A DNA stretch of 64,000 bases from PALSA-505 sp963699015 (GCA_963699015.1 CAVOSX010000001.1:186001-250000), one strand, 5' to 3'; shown: positions 29,146-37,907, counted from the stretch's first letter. Made by a program: numbers and translations. The notes: generated from the letters alone by a model not told the origin.

Positions 29146-30488
29146 AAGGGCGGCCACCGCGTGATCCTTTGGAAGACCTCTCACAGTGCTTCTGAAGGAG
29201 ACACGACGATGACCGCTGCGAGCAGTATCGACCCTGCCCGCTTCCTGCACGACCAGCTGGCGTCCGCGTCGCCGGACCTGCTGCGCTCGATGCTGACCAC
29301 GTTCGTGAACGCGCTGATGTCGGCCGAGGCCGATGCGGTCTGCGGCGCCCCGTACGGGGTGCCCTCGGCGGACCGGGTCAATGTCCGTAATGGCTACCGG
29401 CACCGGGACTTCGATACCCGGGCCGGGACGCTGGATGTGGCGATTCCCAGGCTGCGGTCCGGGAGCTATTTCCCGGACTGGCTGCCGAGCGCCGCCGCCG
29501 GGCGGAGGCGGCCCTGACGTCGGTGGTGGCGACGTGCTACCTGCTCGGGGTGTCCACCCGGCGGATGGAAAAGCTGGTGGAATCCCTCGGCATCACCCGG
29601 CTGTCCCGGTCGCAGGTCAGCGAGATGGCCCGCGACCTGGATGAGCAGGTGGAAGCGTTCCGGACCCGGCCGCTGGACGCCGGCCCGTACACGTTCGCCG
29701 CGGCCGATGCGCTGGTGCTGAAGGTCCGCGAGGGCGGCCGGGTGGTGAACGTGCACGCGCTGCTGGCGACCGGGGTGAACGCCGACGGGCACCGGGAAAT
29801 CCTCGGCCTGCAGGTCACCTCGCCGAGGACGGCGCCGGCTGGCTGGCGTTCTTCCGGGACCTGACCGCCCGCGGCCTGACCGGCGTCGCCCTGGTCACCA
29901 GCGACGCCCACCGCGGCCTGACCGAGGCGATCGGCGCGACCCTGCCCGGCGCCAGCTGGCAGCGGTGCCGCACCCACTACGCCGCGAACCTGATGTCCGC
30001 CACCCCGAAAGCATCCTGGCCGTGGGTCAAGACGCTGCTGCACTCGGTCTATGACCAGCCCGACGCCGCCTCCGTGCACGCCCAGTACGACCGGCTCATC
30101 GAGGCCGTCGCCGGCAAGCTCCCCAAGGTCGCTGAGCACCTGGACGCCGCCCGGGCCGACGTGCTGGCCTTCACCGGCTTCCCGAAGGAGATCTGGCGCC
30201 AGATCTGGTCTGACAACCCCCAGGAGCGACTCAACCGGGAGATCCGGCGGCGCACCGACGTCGTGGGAATCTTCCCCGGCCGCGACTCCCTCATCCGCCT
30301 CGTCGGCGCCGTCCTCGCAGAACAGCACGACGAATGGACCGAAGGCCGCCGCTACCTCGGCCTCGATGTCCTGGCCCGGTCCCGCATCACCCTCGCCCCC
30401 GGCAACGCCATGGAGGTGACCCCAGCCAGCGACCTCCCGGCGCTCAGCGCCTAACCGCAAACTAAAGGATCACGCGCTAACCGCGAAA
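29146..30488. mobile_element. IS256-family insertion sequence
   Basis: Imperfect inverted repeats share GCGTGATCCTTT, at 29159-29170 and inverted at 30464-30475, with weaker similarity outward to about 29148. They enclose a transposase in 1.3 kb. Exact outer ends are uncertain by a few bases. Confidence 0.75.
29209..30454 (+). pseudogene. IS256-family mutator-type transposase, frameshifted
   Basis: ATG 29209 follows GAAGGAG. Blocks in order: FLHDQLASASPDLLRSMLTT, NGYRHRDFDTRAGTLDVAIP, SVVATCYLLGVSTRRMEKLV, the first Asp region AADALVLKVREGG, DAHRGLTEAIGATLPGASWQ with the CRTHYAANL motif, and TDVVGIFPGRDSLIRLVGAV. Two single-base losses, near 29489 and 29823, split it into three frames. Rebuilt length is about 415 residues, normal for the family. 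Confidence 0.88.
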
Positions 30489-30607
30489 CACCACGCCACA
30501 GGACTTGACCGTTCGCTCCGGTACGGCGCAGTTCACGAGAGTGTGTGTACGCGATCTGAGCTGCGGCGCGAACGCACATGAACCCCGGTGAACTCACCCC
30601 GCTCAAG

Positions 30608-30649
30608 CTCTTAATCGGCGGGCTCGGGGTTCAAGTCCCTGGCAGCGCA
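30608..30649 (+). other. 3' half of a tRNA-Lys (CTT): possible attachment-site scar
   Basis: The 42 bases begin with the anticodon loop CTCTTAA and run through a T-arm (GGGGTTCAAGTCCCT) to GCGCA. They fit the 3' half of an actinobacterial tRNA-Lys(CTT) with few changes. The 5' half is absent. Such 3' halves are left at the far end of elements that integrate into tRNA genes. Confidence 0.55.
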
Positions 30650-30902
30650 TCTGTGAACTGGCCTTTCTTCCCTTGTACCTTCGCGATCGGCTAGCGGTCT
30701 CCCGCACCAGCTGGACCGCACCTCCTTGAAGTCCTGATCGAACTTCCTGCACGTCTCTGCCATCGCCCTCCCTAAGGGGATGTGCCCACGCCACGAGGGG
30801 AAACCCGCCTCCCGCAGCTGCCCGGGCAGCGAACCTAGCCAGGGCTGTCCGGACTACGTAACGTCGTCAGGTGTAGCCAGGTCATCTAGTGGGGGCGTCG
30901 CC

Positions 30903-32684
30903 GTGACGACAGCGACGAGGGACAGCAACGCGCGTGTGGTCTTGTGGTCCATGACCCTGGCCAATGCGATGATCCTGCTCGATCAGACGGCAGTGCCGCT
31001 TGCGCTTCCCAACATCATGCAGGACTTCGGCGTCGGGTCTCAGCAGGTGCAGTGGATCCTGAACGCCAGCCTTCCCCCGCTTGCGGGCCTGCTGGTGCTG
31101 GGCGGGCGCCTGGGGGACATGTTCGGGCGCAGGCGCATTTTCATCATCGGCGCGGCCGTGTTTATGGGCGCTTCGGCGGTCGGCGCCCTGGCGCCGGTGT
31201 TCTCGGTGCTGCTGGCCTGCCGCACGCTGCAAGGGGTGGGCGAGGCGCTGATACTGCCGAACACGGTGGCGATCGTGGCAGCGACCTTCCCAGACGAGGA
31301 ACGGGGCCGGGCGCTCGGGCTGATGGGGGGCGTGGCCGCCGTCGCCGGAGCACTCGGGCCCACGATTGGCGGGGCCCTGACGGCGGCCTGGAGCTGGCGG
31401 GCGATCCCCCTCCTGGACTTCCTGCTGGCCGTGGTCACCCTAGCCGGGACGCTGCGGGCGGTGCCGTCTGATACTCCTGATAGTCGGCGATCCGACATCG
31501 ATCTGCCGGGCACCATTCTGCTCACCGTTACCATCATCAGCCTGGTGTTCGGCCTGTCCCAATCGCAGGCGTGGGGCTGGGCTTTCCCCGGGGTCCTCAT
31601 TCCGTTGATCATCGGCGCCTGTAGCGGTGTAGCCTTCCTGCGCGTCGAGCGTTCTGTTACCAGCCCGCTGATGAACCTGAATCTGCTGTGGCGGCATGCC
31701 AATTACCTCGGCAGTACAGCAAGCCAGTTCATCGTCGGGATAACCGGGATGGGCCTCGCGCTGCTGTTCCCGCTCTTCCTGATCCTGAACCTGCAGATGA
31801 GCCCGGTGCTGGCCGGGTTGGCGCTGACCCCCACGACGCTGCCGTTCGTGTTTGTGCCGCCGCTGGCTGGGCGCTGGTATGACCGCGCAGGCGGCCGCCC
31901 GCCGCTGATCGCGGGCTTCGCCACGCTGCTGGCCGCAACCGTGCTGCTGGCATGGGGGGTGCACAGCAACGCTTACCTGCCCGTGCTCCCGGGCCTCCTG
32001 CTCTACGGGATCGCCCTGGCCCTGATCCTCACCGTCAATGATCCAGTCAGCCTCGACATGGTGCCGGCCCGTGACCACGGCCAGGTATCAGGAGTATCCA
32101 CGACGGCCGAGCACTTTGGCGGCGCCGTCGGTATCGCCGCCCTCTACGTGGTGTTTCACGCCACCTACGTGCACCGGCTGCAGTCCGATGTCTCCAGCAT
32201 CGCGCTCCCGAACATGACCCGGCAGCAGACACAGCAATTCAGGGACGCGGTTGCCCGGGCGATAGGCACCGGTGTGCGGCCCAGCACCTTTAACAGCTCA
32301 CTGACCCCCTACCTGCTACCAGCCCGGGCAGCCTCCGAGGACGGGTACAGCGCGGCCTTCATAGCGGTCAGCCTGCTGTGCGTGGTAGCACTGGCATTGA
32401 TGATCCGGCTTATCCGCAAGCCGCCCCCCGCACCCGAACTCGCCGAGGTAACGCCCACCCGAAGCCGCGCCGGGGCAGGCCACGATGCCAGCCCAGGTAC
32501 CGGCAAGAAGGAGACCGTGGCCGACCGGCGGCAAAGCCCGGCTGCCCGAGCGGCGCACACCGATGCCCCTGTGTCAAGTCGGCGTGACCCTGGGCCCGAC
32601 CCACCGGCGCAGCAGGAAAGCGCAGCAACCGCGCCGCCCAAGGAACGACCGCCGAGGAATCAAGGACCGGCGGCCGACGCTTAG
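30903..32684 (+). CDS. MFS drug exporter, EmrB/DHA2 type
   Basis: The likely start is GTG 30903 (VTTATRDSNARVVLWSMTLA), 594 residues. Fourteen transmembrane helices are expected. Motif D1 is LDQTAVPLALPNIMQDFG, motif A is LGGRLGDMFGRRRIFIIG, and motif C is GLMGGVAAVAGALGPTIGGA. It probably exports a drug or secondary metabolite by proton antiport. The C-terminal ~90 residues are hydrophilic and Pro/Arg-rich, unusual for the family. It lies just after the tRNA-Lys scar and reads rightward, convergent with the FkbM gene. Confidence 0.85.
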   Translation: MTTATRDSNARVVLWSMTLANAMILLDQTAVPLALPNIMQDFGVGSQQVQWILNASLPPLAGLLVLGGRLGDMFGRRRIFIIGAAVFMGASAVGALAPVFSVLLACRTLQGVGEALILPNTVAIVAATFPDEERGRALGLMGGVAAVAGALGPTIGGALTAAWSWRAIPLLDFLLAVVTLAGTLRAVPSDTPDSRRSDIDLPGTILLTVTIISLVFGLSQSQAWGWAFPGVLIPLIIGACSGVAFLRVERSVTSPLMNLNLLWRHANYLGSTASQFIVGITGMGLALLFPLFLILNLQMSPVLAGLALTPTTLPFVFVPPLAGRWYDRAGGRPPLIAGFATLLAATVLLAWGVHSNAYLPVLPGLLLYGIALALILTVNDPVSLDMVPARDHGQVSGVSTTAEHFGGAVGIAALYVVFHATYVHRLQSDVSSIALPNMTRQQTQQFRDAVARAIGTGVRPSTFNSSLTPYLLPARAASEDGYSAAFIAVSLLCVVALALMIRLIRKPPPAPELAEVTPTRSRAGAGHDASPGTGKKETVADRRQSPAARAAHTDAPVSSRRDPGPDPPAQQESAATAPPKERPPRNQGPAADA

Positions 32685-32695
32685 TCCGAATAAAG

Positions 32696-33409
32696 TCAAA
32701 CCCGGTGATGAGGCAGTGCTTGAGTGCGGATCATCACGCAGTCCACCTCTAGCAGCCGCGCGGTTGCGTTTTCCACAGCAACCGGAAAGAAGCCAGTCAC
32801 GTCGAACCCGGCTCCCCGGAAAACACCTAGTGCGTCCTCGATCGCTGGCATTCCTTCGTAAAGCGGAATAAGAGAAAGCTCGCACTGGATTCCAACGATC
32901 TCATGGATACGGTCGCCCGCGCCCCGGAAGACCTCTATGTCATAGCCTTGCGTATCCAGCTTGAGAAAGGGCCGTGACACGCCAATGCTCGGGAAGAACA
33001 TTTCCATCATTTCGCTTAGTCGTCGCATTGGCACTTTCTCGACGTAGGCAGAGTGCCACTCTGGCCAGCACCGCATCGCGTACTGATTCGGCGACAAGAA
33101 GCTGCTACCGGTACCGTCCATTACATTCATTGGGCGATCGCCGGTATCCAGGCCAAGCGCTGCACGATACACCCACCATTTCGGGTCGGGCGCCGCAGCC
33201 GCCTCGAGCCGCTTGAAATAGTCATTGACTGGCTCAAAGGAGATAATCGGTCCTGAATACCCGGCATGCCTCAGGGCGGAGGCAAACTCGCCAACGTGAG
33301 CTCCGACATCCAAGACACAGTCGGCCTCGTAGGTCTTTAACAGCGCGGCAAGGTGCTTGAATTGCGATTGCGCAGATGCCTTACCGCCCATAACGGTCAC
33401 GAATACCAT
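32696..33409 (-). CDS. FkbM-family methyltransferase
   Basis: The start at ATG 33409 follows a near-perfect AGGAGGATCCT, giving 237 residues. The ORF runs open to 33727 but upstream residues are not part of the fold. SAM-binding motif I is VLDVGAHVGEFASALRHAGY, then IISFEPVNDYFKRLE and the FkbM motif FLKLDTQGYDIEVFRGA. FkbM enzymes O-methylate sugars, antibiotics or glycolipids. No biosynthetic genes are adjacent, so the substrate is unknown. Confidence 0.85.
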   Translation of the reverse strand: MVFVTVMGGKASAQSQFKHLAALLKTYEADCVLDVGAHVGEFASALRHAGYSGPIISFEPVNDYFKRLEAAAAPDPKWWVYRAALGLDTGDRPMNVMDGTGSSFLSPNQYAMRCWPEWHSAYVEKVPMRRLSEMMEMFFPSIGVSRPFLKLDTQGYDIEVFRGAGDRIHEIVGIQCELSLIPLYEGMPAIEDALGVFRGAGFDVTGFFPVAVENATARLLEVDCVMIRTQALPHHRV

Positions 33410-33589
33410 AGGATCCTCCTGCGCTAAAGCGATGACTCTTCCTGTCAAGGGAGCGACAACACCTGATTTCGACCTCTCGTAAGCGTAACTGGTCAGGTCG
33501 TCTCTCCTTGCCTGTTCTTTCGCGCTCCTGATGTGGTGGCCCGAGCCGCTGGCTCCAGGCTGGCTCGGTAGCTTGCTGTGTCTGACTGC

Positions 33590-33733
33590 CTGGCTGTCGC
33601 ACCGGATGGGCGAGGTTCCGAGGGCCCTGGTGGAACCTATCGCGTCATCTACCGGACCGATGAGACCTGCCGCATTGACCACGTCCTTGATATCGACTAC
33701 CGCCCCGAGCTCTACCGTCATCGGCAACGGTGA
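33590..33733 (+). pseudogene. C-terminal remnant of a RelE/ParE-type toxin
   Basis: One frame reads GGTYRVIYRTDETCRIDHVL and then DIDYRPELYRHRQR before TGA 33731-33733. This is the C-terminal strand pair of RelE toxins (pattern YRVIY.....VLDI.HR...Y). No toxin N-terminus and no antitoxin precede it. Confidence 0.5.
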
Positions 33734-33812
33734 TCATGGACACCAATGGTTGCCAATATGGACTCAGCTGGCTGGCCGGTGTGATGCCCTCCGTCGGGCG
33801 CGGTCGCGACCG

Positions 33813-34059
33813 TCAGGCGGCTGCGAGCGGATGAGCCTTGGCCTCTTCGTAGAGCGGCTCAGGCGCGAGGTCGATGCCACCGGGCCACACCACGGTCCCT
33901 GCTTCCGGATCGACCGCGGCCTGCGCAAAGTAGGCTCGGTCGTTTCAGCGGCTCGAGTACCCCCGTCCAGCGCTCGGACGAGAAGTCGGCATCCCCGACC
34001 GTGCCGTCGCTGAACAGCAGCCGCAGCACCCAGTCACCGACCACCGCGGCACCCACCAC
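33813..34059 (-). pseudogene. DUF2442 protein, one frameshift
   Basis: From GTG 34059 the frame reads GDWVLRLLFSDGTVGDADFS and WTGVLEPL, then after an extra A near 33945 continues DRAYFAQAAVDPEAGTVVWP and IDLAPEPLYEEAK to TGA 33813. The family is about 80-90 residues and usually pairs with DUF4160 in toxin-antitoxin-like modules. An in-frame TAG rules out the upstream ATG (MDEN). Confidence 0.65.
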
Positions 34060-34112
34060 GACCGGGAGCTAGTTCTCGTCCATGTTCCCGATCTTAAAGT
34101 TAGGGTCGAACT

Positions 34113-34343
34113 GTGACATTCGAGCGGATCACCACCGACCCACAGGTCATGGGCGGTCTTCCCTGCATCAGAGGCCTGCGCATACCCGTCGCCACGGTGG
34201 TCGCGATGGTCGCAGACGGCATGACGACTGGTGAAATCCTCGCCGAGCACCCAGAGCTGACGCGAGAAGATATCCACGAAGCGCTGCTGTATGCCGCCGA
34301 GGCCGTGCGAGAGCGTGAGCTGCCGCTCCGGCACACGGGATGA
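34113..34343 (+). CDS. DUF433 antitoxin-like protein
   Basis: The 76-residue protein is a DUF433 domain: RITTDPQVMGGLPCIRGLRI, then VATVVAMVADGMTTGEILAE and LTREDIHEALLYAAE, a winged helix-turn-helix fold. DUF433 genes are normally followed by a DUF5615 PIN-like gene. Its TGA overlaps the ATG of that gene (ATGA), confirming the pair. Confidence 0.85.
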   Translation: MTFERITTDPQVMGGLPCIRGLRIPVATVVAMVADGMTTGEILAEHPELTREDIHEALLYAAEAVRERELPLRHTG

Positions 34344-34703
34344 GGTTCTGATCGACAACAACCTGTCCCCGCTGCTTGCCGAAAGGCTCAAGGCGGCTGG
34401 GCATGACGTGGTGCACGTCCGGGACATCGGCTTGCAAGCTTCCGCCGACAGCGTCGTCCTTGAACGTGCGCAGGATGAGAACCGGGTGCTCATCTCGGCT
34501 GACACGGACTTCGGCAGCCTGCTCGCCCGCTCGCATTCTCAAAGTCCTTCCGTTGTGCTGATTCGGCGGCTCATCGGTCGCCGCGCGGCGGGCCAGTTCG
34601 AGATCATCCAGGCCAACCTTCCATGGGTTGCTGAGGACCTAACAACAACCCTGGAAACGTGGAGACGATCCTGGACTCAAACAAGAGCCAACACGTTGTA
34701 TGG
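34340..34703 (+). pseudogene. DUF5615 PIN-like nuclease, frameshifted after the start
   Basis: ATG 34340 gives MRF, then one base is missing. The next frame continues VLIDNNLSPLLAERLKAAGH, DVVHVRDIG, ENRVLISADTDFGSLLA and VVLIRRLIGRRAAGQFEIIQ. The PIN-like acidic residues are present (Asp in LIDNNLS, Asp pair in SADTDFG). The normal end of the family is not recognisable after WVAEDLTTTLE. The frame then runs open through the tRNA-like scar into the next gene, so the protein as written would have a foreign tail. Confidence 0.65.
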
Positions 34704-34745
34704 GCCGCTCAGCTGGACCGTGGTGGACGCGCCTGGACTCGCAAA

Positions 34746-34793
34746 TCCTCCTGAAGAGCGGAAGGTCGGCGGTTCAACCCGCCCCAAATCACC
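34746..34793 (+). other. Degenerate tRNA-Phe 3' half: candidate attR of the island
   Basis: Compared with tRNA-Phe at 6158-6204 it shares CCTGAA, one difference, AGCGGAAGGTCGGC (14 identical), one difference, GTTC, then a diverged T-loop and GCCCC. The anticodon loop is CTGAAGA (GAA). A 5' half is absent. Position and partial identity fit an attachment-site duplicate, though the changes indicate age or a different founding element. Confidence 0.5.
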
Positions 34794-34896
34794 GCTCTCT
34801 CGCGCCTTGGCGCCTGCGGAGATGCCAATACAGAGCAACCGTACTACGCTTCCTTGCATGGGGCAGGTGCCGGTGACGGCAAAGCTGGGAGGGGGC

Positions 34897-35331
34897 ATGG
34901 CTGCTGCCGCGGCGGGCCGCGGTCGCTTCCGGGCGTCTCACGCCGACCGCGGGCAGGTGCTCGAGGTGCTCAAGGCGGCGTTCGTGCAGGGTCGGCTGAC
35001 CAAGGACGAGTTTGACATGCGGGTGGGCCAGACGTTCGCCTCGCGGACCTACGCGGAACTGGCCGCGCTCACTGCCGACATCCCCGCCAGGCTAATCGGG
35101 GCCCAGCCGCTGCGGAAGCCGACCCAGGCGCAGGTCTCGCACCCGCAGAACAAGGTAGTCAATTCATGCGCCTGTGCGGCGCTTGCCGTAATTGCGCTGG
35201 CGGCCACTTTGTTCACTGGCAATTTCGGATTGTTCTTAGTGGTCGTGGTCGCCATTTTTGGGATCTTGCTCGTAGCAGCGGGCCGGATCGCCTGCTCGTC
35301 ACATAAGAAGTGCTCCAGCAGGCACCAATGA
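34897..35331 (+). CDS. DUF1707 membrane protein
   Basis: ATG 34897 follows GGGAGGGGGC and gives 144 residues. The DUF1707 domain is RFRASHADRGQVLEVLKAAF, then VQGRLTKDEFDMRVGQTFAS and RTYAELAALTADIPARL. Two transmembrane helices follow (VNSCACAALAVIALAATLFT and FLVVVVAIFGILLVAAGRIA). DUF1707 is a short N-terminal module of actinobacterial membrane proteins with unknown role. An in-frame upstream ATG at 34858 and the open frame from the DUF5615 gene are not preferred. Confidence 0.8.
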   Translation: MAAAAAGRGRFRASHADRGQVLEVLKAAFVQGRLTKDEFDMRVGQTFASRTYAELAALTADIPARLIGAQPLRKPTQAQVSHPQNKVVNSCACAALAVIALAATLFTGNFGLFLVVVVAIFGILLVAAGRIACSSHKKCSSRHQ

Positions 35332-35618
35332 TAGAGGTCACTGCCTGGGCAAGGGCATCGACGACCTGCTGAATGGCCTGGGCGGCGTCGGCCGCTCCCT
35401 CGACGGCGCCGTTGGCTCTCCGCGGCAGGAGATCCCGAGCAGGCCCGGACAGGGGATAGGTCGGTGACGGAAGCGTTCAGCATTGTTCCGGCCCTGGCTG
35501 CTGACACCTGCGCTGAATCAGCATGGACAGCGCCATTCACGATGGCGCCGAGTGCATGTCGGTGCATTCGGTGGCCGGGTTGATCAAGTTCTTTTCGCCA
35601 GTGAGCTGGGCAGGCCTT
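35332..35618. other. Intergenic region before the MBL hydrolase
   Basis: No convincing gene. A short rightward frame (GIDDLLNGLGGVGRSLDG) has no start codon. Confidence 0.4.
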
Positions 35619-36392
35619 TCAATTTGTCCGGGCCGCGATCTTCCGGGCCAGCGTGACGGCCTGCTGCGGACTTCCCTCCCAGGGAAGACCGTGACCGGGC
35701 AGGACCCAGCGAGCACTGACCGGCTCGATCTTTTCCAGCGAGGCCAGGGCCCGGTCGTGATCCTCGTTGATGAACCGAGGCAGCAGTTGCGGCCCGGACT
35801 CGCCGCGGGAAAGGCTGAGCGTCGCCAGCGTGTCGCCCACGATCAGGACGTCACGGTCGGCCAGGCTCAGGGCCGAGTTTCCGGCGGTGTGGCCGGGCGT
35901 GTGGATGACGCGGGGACGGCCCGGCACGTCCAGGACTTCTTCGTCGGCGAAACCCGACGCCTCGGCCACCGGCGCCGTCCGGGCCACGCCATTGCGCAGG
36001 AAGTGCGCCACCAGATGCAGCACCGGCGGCTTCCACAGCGGGTACAAGGCCGGCCTGCTCTTGCGCATGGCCGCCGCCCGGTCATCGTGGTGCACGAGCA
36101 CCGCCGCGCCCGCCTGCGCCCGGAGTCGTTCGGCATTACCCATATGGTCGGGGTGGCAATGGGTGAGCACGACGGCCTTGACCGATGACAGCGGAGCGTT
36201 CCGTGCGGCGAGGAACCCGGTCATCTGCGGCCAGTAGCCGGGCAGCCCCACGTCGAAGAACGTGTAGGCGCCCGCGTCTTCAACCGCGTAGCAGCCCAAG
36301 AACGTCGTACCGACCCGGAAGACTCCCGGGACGATCTCCCGGACCCAGGGCTGCCCGAGCCTGGCTGGCTGCGCGATTCGGGTGATGGTCAC
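35619..36392 (-). CDS. MBL-fold metallo-hydrolase
   Basis: The chosen start is GTG 36392 behind AAAGGAG, giving 257 residues (VTITRIAQPARLGQPWVREI). The metal site is complete: THCHPDHMGN, IHTPGHTAGNSAL, VGDTLATL and PGHGLPW. The family includes glyoxalase-II-like, lactonase-like and other hydrolases, and the substrate is not evident. Monocistronic. Confidence 0.85.
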   Translation of the reverse strand: MTITRIAQPARLGQPWVREIVPGVFRVGTTFLGCYAVEDAGAYTFFDVGLPGYWPQMTGFLAARNAPLSSVKAVVLTHCHPDHMGNAERLRAQAGAAVLVHHDDRAAAMRKSRPALYPLWKPPVLHLVAHFLRNGVARTAPVAEASGFADEEVLDVPGRPRVIHTPGHTAGNSALSLADRDVLIVGDTLATLSLSRGESGPQLLPRFINEDHDRALASLEKIEPVSARWVLPGHGLPWEGSPQQAVTLARKIAARTN

Positions 36393-36959
36393 TGAGGTCT
36401 CCTTTCCTGGTGTGCCCGGCGCCCGTGCGGACGCTAGGTTGTGCGGCTGCAAGGCGGTCGCCAGCGCTGACGGGTCTGCGCGTTGATGGTTCCCGGGTCA
36501 GCTCTTCTCCCCGGCACGTCGTTAGACGCCCCAGGACGCGGCGCTGGTCCGGTGCCGGGTAACCTCGCATGGTCTGAGTCTGCGTCTGGAACGTGGTGGC
36601 GGGTATCCGCATGCTTACTGCACTTCCCGGCCGGGAACACGGCCAGGCGGCGACATCAGGCACGCCGGATCATTGAGGCAGGCCCAGGCGCTTCGCCCGC
36701 TGCCGCTTGGGCGGTGGCCTGCACCCAGTACCAGGGCTCCGAGGGTGCGAACGCGTGGTGGTTTCGGGGAAGCGACCTAACGAAGAGTCCGGCTTCCGGA
36801 GCTTTCGTGTGCTGGCGCGGCGATCGCATCGCGTAGCTGGTGACGGCTGGCTACCCGGGCTTTGTCGGCGGCAGCTGATTACTGATCACCGCGTGGCAAA
36901 CCGAATTTTGACCAGCTTCCCCGGAGACCCTGGCTCCAGCCGAGCCGGGGAGGAAGCAG
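36393..36959. other. 567-base region without a supported gene
   Basis: Several short ORFs cross it but none has a family signature or a good start. It ends at an istA remnant and is probably eroded mobile DNA. Confidence 0.4.
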
Positions 36960-37054
36960 GTGCTGAGCGTGGAGGACTGGGCTGAGATTCGCCGGCTGCG
37001 CCGGTCGGAGCGGATGCCGATCTCACAGATCGCGCGGGTGCCGGGGATCTCGAG
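36960..37054 (+). pseudogene. N-terminal remnant of an older istA
   Basis: GTG 36960 opens VLSVEDWAEIRRLRRSERMP and ISQIARVPGIS, the N-terminal helix-turn-helix of IS21-type IstA. It is cut by the next IS21 at 37055. Joining across the insertion (removing one CTCGAG copy) gives GISRNTV, the expected recognition helix. No more of this transposase survives. Confidence 0.6.
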
Positions 37055-37118
37055 TGTCGGCGACGCTCGAAGATGAGGCCGATGCGGCGGTTGAAAATGG
37101 GGCCACCTGTGTGTGGTT

Positions 37119-37907
37119 CTAGTCTGCCTGGTTCTGGGTTTTGATGCTGGGGAGGCTGTCGATGCCGCGGTTGCGGAGCCGGTAGCTGGCGCCTTTGAGG
37201 GTGAGGACGTCGGCGTGGTGGACGATGCGGTCGATCATGGCGGCGGCGACGGCCTGGTCGCCGAAGACGGTGCCCCAGCCGGAGAAGGGCAGGTGGGAGG
37301 TCAGGATCAGCGAGGCGTGCTCGTAGCGGGAGGAGACGAGCTGGAGGAACAGGCTGGCGGCGTCTTGCTCGAACGGCAGGTAGCCGGCTTTGTCGACGAT
37401 GATCAGCCCGTGGCGGCGCAGCCGGGTGGGTTCTTTGGGGAGCAGGCCGTGGCGGTGGGCGTCGGTGAGCCGGGTGACCCAGTCGGTGGCGGTGGCGAAC
37501 AGGACCCGGTGCCCGTGCCGGGCGGCGGTGATCCCGAGCGAGATCGCCAGGTGTGTTTTCCCGGTGCCGGGCGGGCCGGGCAGCACGATGTTGCGGGCTT
37601 CGGTGAGGAAGGCGCCGGAGGCCAGCGCGGCGGCCTGCTGGCGGATGGCGGGCTGGGCGTCGAAGTCGAAGTCCTCGATGGTCTTGCGGCCCGGGAACCC
37701 GGCGGCGCGGATCCGCAGCTGGGCTCCGGAGGCGTTGCGGGCCGAGACTTCCCGTTCGAGCACGGCGGCGAGGTAGTCCTCGTGGGTCCAGCCAGCGTCG
37801 CGGGCCTGCTCGGCCAGCCGCTGGGCGGTTTCGGTGATGCGGGGCGCTTTGAGCGCGGCGGCAAGGTAATGCAGCTGCTTGGCCGTGTCGCTGGATGGCG
37901 TGGTCAT
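37119..37907 (-). CDS. istB: IstB-type AAA+ helper ATPase (second IS21)
   Basis: The 262-residue protein has Walker A LPGPPGTGKTHLAISLG and the IstB blocks EDFDFDAQPAIRQQ and SLILTSHLPFSGWG. The Walker B segment reads LIIVDKAGYLPFEQD, where the family normally has VDEVGY: the catalytic Glu is Lys. If real, ATP hydrolysis should be impaired. Its start overlaps the istA stop by four bases. Confidence 0.9.
   Translation of the reverse strand: MTTPSSDTAKQLHYLAAALKAPRITETAQRLAEQARDAGWTHEDYLAAVLEREVSARNASGAQLRIRAAGFPGRKTIEDFDFDAQPAIRQQAAALASGAFLTEARNIVLPGPPGTGKTHLAISLGITAARHGHRVLFATATDWVTRLTDAHRHGLLPKEPTRLRRHGLIIVDKAGYLPFEQDAASLFLQLVSSRYEHASLILTSHLPFSGWGTVFGDQAVAAAMIDRIVHHADVLTLKGASYRLRNRGIDSLPSIKTQNQAD

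Larger units (their letters stand above)
6131..34793. mobile_element. AICE-derived genomic island in tRNA-Phe (boundaries inferred)
   Basis: The left boundary is the tRNA-Phe 3' half next to int and xis. The order int, xis, rep, zinc ribbon, traB-like ATPase, accessory genes, regulator, NUDIX matches pSAM2-type AICEs. The proposed right boundary is a tRNA-Phe-like 3' half at 34746-34793. That copy differs from the left one at several positions, so it may be an old or unrelated att scar. Between lie at least four insertion sequences and truncated cargo. The AICE core (6208-15660) is well supported; extension to 34.8 kb is inference. Confidence 0.5.

Noticed and set aside
28891..29403. A leftward 170-residue ORF beside IS256
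   Set aside because: Half of it is antisense to the transposase and the rest matches no family.
34690..34793. A complete tRNA-Sec or tRNA-Ser ending at 34793
   Set aside because: Bases before 34746 do not form a D-arm or acceptor 5' strand matching the 3' part; only the 3' half resembles a tRNA.
34291..35331. A single 346-residue fusion of a PIN-like and a DUF1707 protein
   Set aside because: The frame crosses a tRNA-like scar, the DUF5615 start needs a frameshift, and DUF1707 has its own ATG with GGGAGGGGGC; two genes are more likely.
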